This document shows, in pieces, positions 46,203 to 48,533 of a DNA stretch of 48,533 bases. The notes beneath the pieces were generated by a model that was not told the DNA's origin, searched no databases, and saw only the letters and a program-made list of their open reading frames with translations. The stretch covers positions 1 to 48,533 of the forward strand of contig JADFDP010000009.1 of assembly GCA_018262835.1 (NCBI GenBank), in the 5' to 3' direction. Within the stretch, counting starts at the first letter, position 1. Every line of letters starts with the position of its first letter. Position numbers and translations under genes: made by a program. Origin of the DNA: Candidatus Aminicenantota bacterium (GTDB taxonomy: Bacteria > Acidobacteriota > Aminicenantia > UBA2199).

Positions 46203-46307
46203 ATGAGGAGTTCACATACCGGCCGCATCATCGGCAGCAGCGGCACCCCGATCAACCCCCTTGCCCTGGATGCGGAGGCGACCCCCGCAGGATCGCAAAA
46301 ATCATGA
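46203..46307 (+). CDS. Small ORF (34 codons) translationally coupled to a methyltransferase
   Basis: ATG with a GGAGG site 6 bp upstream, running 34 codons to a TGA that overlaps the methyltransferase ATG as ATGA. The peptide is polar (starts MRSSHTGRII, ends ATPAGSQKS), has no Cys and no membrane segment. No homologue recognised. It could be a leader peptide for coupling, a real small protein, or a remnant of a larger gene. The good ribosome site and exact stop-start overlap favour translation. Confidence 0.45.
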   Translation: MRSSHTGRIIGSSGTPINPLALDAEATPAGSQKS

Positions 46308-47197
46308 TCCGGCTCCAGTCCCTGGATCGTTGTCCTCTTTGCCAATGCCCGCAAATCAAGCTTTTTAAAAAAGGGACGGTGGTGCCGGAAAGGATCCGCG
46401 CCGATGATTTCAAAATCACCGACAGTCATTACGGCACGCGCTGGACATTTTTCTCCTGCCGGCAATGCGGTTTTGTCTTCGCCAATCCGACCCCGGCGCA
46501 AGGGGCGATCGCGCAATTTTATGCCGCTCTGGCTGACGAGGAGTACAGCCAGGAGGATGAGGGGCGAGGCCGGAATTTTTCCAATATCCTGAGAAGGTTG
46601 CGTCCCCATGCCCCGCCGGGTTCGACTCTGCTCGATGTCGGTGCTGCCAGCGGAATTTTCCTGAACCTGGCCCGAAACGCCGGCTACAGGGTGGCAGGAA
46701 TAGAGCCCTCAGCGGCCCTGGTCGCGGACGCCGAAAAATTTTACGGCCTGAAGCTGTTTTGCGGAACCATGGAGCATTTTCCCGCCGGCGAGAAATTTGC
46801 GGTCATCACTTTGCTCGACGTACTGGAGCATGTGACCGATCCCGTTGCTTTCTTTTCGGTTTTAAGCGGTTTCCTGGCTCCGGGCGGCATGCTGGTTATT
46901 GTCACTCCGGATATCGGCAGCCTGGCGGCGAGGATCCTGGGCGGCCGCTGGTGGCATTACCGCGTCGCCCACATCAATTTTTTTAACCGCAGCTCCCTGG
47001 ACTGGCTTCTGGAAAAACACGGTTTTGAGATCACTTTGCGCAAGCGCTTCGCCTGGAATTTTTCCGCGTACTACCTGTTGACCCGACTGCTGCCTTATTT
47101 AAAGGGAAAAGCTTTACAAAAGCCGCTGAAAAAGCTACACTTGAAGCTGCAACTGTCGGATTCCTGGGAAATCTATGCCAGAAAAAAAGAAAAGTAG
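46304..47197 (+). CDS. Class I SAM-dependent methyltransferase with N-terminal zinc-ribbon-like motif
   Basis: A 297-residue methyltransferase. C10-x2-C13 and C52-x2-C55 form a likely zinc site near the N-terminus, as in sugar or O-antigen methyltransferases of the Methyltransf_23 type. The SAM site is LLDVGAASGIFL (109-120), followed by acidic VAGIEPS and motif DVLEHVTDP. The C-terminal region keeps HINFFNRSSL and a GFE segment. I chose the ATG that overlaps the small ORF upstream; the longer frame is a read-through of that leader region. It overlaps the UbiA gene by 23 bp. Substrate unknown, perhaps a lipid- or cell-surface-linked sugar. Confidence 0.88.
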   Translation: MIRLQSLDRCPLCQCPQIKLFKKGTVVPERIRADDFKITDSHYGTRWTFFSCRQCGFVFANPTPAQGAIAQFYAALADEEYSQEDEGRGRNFSNILRRLRPHAPPGSTLLDVGAASGIFLNLARNAGYRVAGIEPSAALVADAEKFYGLKLFCGTMEHFPAGEKFAVITLLDVLEHVTDPVAFFSVLSGFLAPGGMLVIVTPDIGSLAARILGGRWWHYRVAHINFFNRSSLDWLLEKHGFEITLRKRFAWNFSAYYLLTRLLPYLKGKALQKPLKKLHLKLQLSDSWEIYARKKEK

Positions 47198-48086
47198 GCT
47201 GTATCTCGCTTCGTTACGGCTGGACCGCTGGCCGCGCAGCACGGCCATCATCATCGGATCGGCCGCAGTCTTTCTGGTCCATCCCGGCTGGCTGCGCAGC
47301 TCGCTGTCCCCGTTCCTGCCGCTGAAAATCATTTTGGCTTTCATTTTAACCTGGATGGTTTCCACGGCCAATTACATCATCAACGAGATCACCGACGCGC
47401 CCTTTGACGCCTATCACCCGGGGAAAAAACACCGTCCACTGGTCGGCAACGAGATCAGCGTTCCGCTGCTGATGGCTTGTTGCGTTTTACTGGCGGTCTC
47501 CGCCCTGGGGATTGCTTATTTCGCATATCGCTTGCCTTTTGTTCTGAGCCTGGCCGCCCTGCTGTTGGCCGGAATCCTGTACAACGTGCCGCCATTGCGC
47601 TGCAAAGACATCCCTTATCTCGATTCCACGCTGGAATCGGCGAACAATCCGATCCGCTTCCTGATCGGCTGGTATGTGCTGGCGGCCGGTTTCCCGCCTC
47701 TGAGCCTGCTGGCGGCGTGGTGGGCTTTCGGGAATTTCCTGATGGTCGGCAAAAGAGTGGCTGAAAAAAAATTTCTTACGCCTGAAGAATCGTCGGCCTA
47801 CCGCATGTCGCTCAGCCGCTACAGCATCACCGGGCTGGTGATCTTCATGGCCGCCAACGCCCTGCTTTTCCTGAGCCTGTTCATTGTTTTCTCCCTGCGG
47901 CTGAACTTGAAAACATTTTTGTTCGTGCTGCCTTTCATTGTTTTCTACCTGATCTTTTTCATTTACAAGTCCATTCAGGACCGCGATGCGGCCGAAGAGC
48001 CGGAAAAAATGCTGAAAAATCCCTATTTCGCCCTTTATACCTTGTTTTTGCTGCTGGTTTTCATAGTCGCCTTTTGGCTGAGGTGA
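47175..48086 (+). CDS. UbiA-family prenyltransferase, decaprenyl-phosphate phosphoribosyltransferase-like
   Basis: A 303-residue intramembrane enzyme with about eight or nine helices. The first metal-binding motif is N70-E-x2-D74-x3-D78 (NEITDAPFD) followed by HPGKKHRP (81-88). The HP-x-K-x-RP pattern is that of the subgroup making phosphoribosyl decaprenyl phosphate (the arabinose donor pathway), where the first motif is usually ND. A second Asp-rich site is less clear. Neighbours are a methyltransferase and an MgtC protein, which do not settle the pathway. Other UbiA activities (quinone, heme) are possible. Confidence 0.85.
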   Translation: MPEKKKSRLYLASLRLDRWPRSTAIIIGSAAVFLVHPGWLRSSLSPFLPLKIILAFILTWMVSTANYIINEITDAPFDAYHPGKKHRPLVGNEISVPLLMACCVLLAVSALGIAYFAYRLPFVLSLAALLLAGILYNVPPLRCKDIPYLDSTLESANNPIRFLIGWYVLAAGFPPLSLLAAWWAFGNFLMVGKRVAEKKFLTPEESSAYRMSLSRYSITGLVIFMAANALLFLSLFIVFSLRLNLKTFLFVLPFIVFYLIFFIYKSIQDRDAAEEPEKMLKNPYFALYTLFLLLVFIVAFWLR

Positions 48087-48090
48087 AGCC

Positions 48091-48533
48091 ATGGAAGTCG
48101 ATATCATATTGAAGATCCTGCTGGCGGCCATGCTGGGAGGGATCATCGGCATGGAAAGGGAACTGTCGCACAAGGAAGCGGGCCTGCGCACCAATATCCT
48201 GATCGCCATCGGCAGCACCCTGATCACCATCCTTTCCTGCAAGATCGCCGCCTTGAGCCAGACCGCCGATCCCGCCCGCTTGACGGCGCAGATCGTTTCC
48301 GGCATCGGTTTTCTGGGTGCCGGGGCCATCATCCAGGCTCGTTTCGCCGTTCACGGCCTGACCACCGCGGCCACCATCTGGACCGTGGCCGCCATCGGCA
48401 TCGCCGTGGGCAGCGGGTTCTATCTGGTGGCGTTCCTGGTCGCGATTTTCGTGGTCATGGTGCTGACCGTGTTCAAGTTCCTTCTGGCTTACCTGGAAAA
48501 GCAGAAGCAGATCTACGTCTACCTGATCACAAC
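48091..48533 (+). CDS. MgtC/SapB family membrane protein, 3' end outside window
   Basis: The first 147 codons of an MgtC-type protein, starting 4 bp after the UbiA stop. It has the family's GGIIGMERELSHKEAGLRTN and GIGFLGAGAIIQ motifs between transmembrane helices, and runs off the window. MgtC proteins affect Mg2+ homeostasis and ATP synthase activity in some bacteria; the role here is unknown. Confidence 0.9.
   Translation, partial: MEVDIILKILLAAMLGGIIGMERELSHKEAGLRTNILIAIGSTLITILSCKIAALSQTADPARLTAQIVSGIGFLGAGAIIQARFAVHGLTTAATIWTVAAIGIAVGSGFYLVAFLVAIFVVMVLTVFKFLLAYLEKQKQIYVYLIT

Overview
The window is a 48.5 kb piece of a bacterial chromosome with GC-rich coding DNA and AT-rich gaps. Signs of a Gram-negative-type envelope include a BY-kinase with its PHP phosphatase, an O-antigen ligase-like protein, MurG/MraY/MurJ, several lipoproteins and a LolD-like ATPase. 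Phosphotransbutyrylase plus butyrate kinase, a pyruvate phosphate dikinase and threonine dehydrogenase fit an anaerobic fermenter. No rRNA or other taxonomic marker is present. An uncultivated lineage near Acidobacteriota/Aminicenantes would fit, but that is a guess.

Layout. 1-5795: exopolysaccharide operon (BY-kinase, PHP phosphatase, Wzy/WaaL-like protein, helical-repeat protein). 5930-10882: YitT protein, radical SAM protein and signal peptidase, separated by repeat elements, two of which carry a four-helix-bundle gene. 10882-18675 (minus): a 1265-residue MurG-FHA-MurJ-HEAT fusion, mraY and a Ca2+-type P-ATPase in one operon. 18955-24706: ispD, then a tightly overlapping minus-strand operon (ABC ATPase, permease, TPR protein, prepilin peptidase, histidine kinase). 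24732-25650: a cluster of larger repeats, one pair enclosing a DUF559 nuclease-like gene. 25678-29383 (minus): histidine kinase and a pyruvate phosphate dikinase with a histone H1-like tail. 29827-40115: metabolic genes (FabK/NMO-like, tdh, a PurF homologue lacking the glutaminase cysteine, aldehyde dehydrogenase, ptb-buk) and secreted proteins. 40239-48533: ABC-F protein, solute-binding lipoprotein, tRNA-Leu, NlpC/P60 lipoprotein, LolD-like ATPase, glgC, a 34-codon ORF coupled to a methyltransferase, a UbiA prenyltransferase and the start of an MgtC-family gene.

The most unusual content lies between the genes. Most gaps longer than about 100 bp hold an element built from short degenerate repeats with a 7-bp period, usually set as two inverted arms around a short core. 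I see three main families: GTGACRA, TTCGAWG and AAATTCC types. Two GTGACRA elements hold a whole four-helix-bundle gene of the 23S rRNA intervening-sequence protein family between their arms. The rest are ORF-less. A separate GC-rich family encloses a DUF559 gene in the same way. This looks like a small-cargo plus ORF-less-derivative system. The MurG-MurJ fusion and the basic-tailed PPDK are the other main novelties.

Recognisable sigma70-type promoters (TTGACA-like, 17-bp spacer, TATAAT-like) precede many genes. Several put the predicted transcription start at or within a few bases of the start codon, which suggests leaderless or very short-leader mRNAs.
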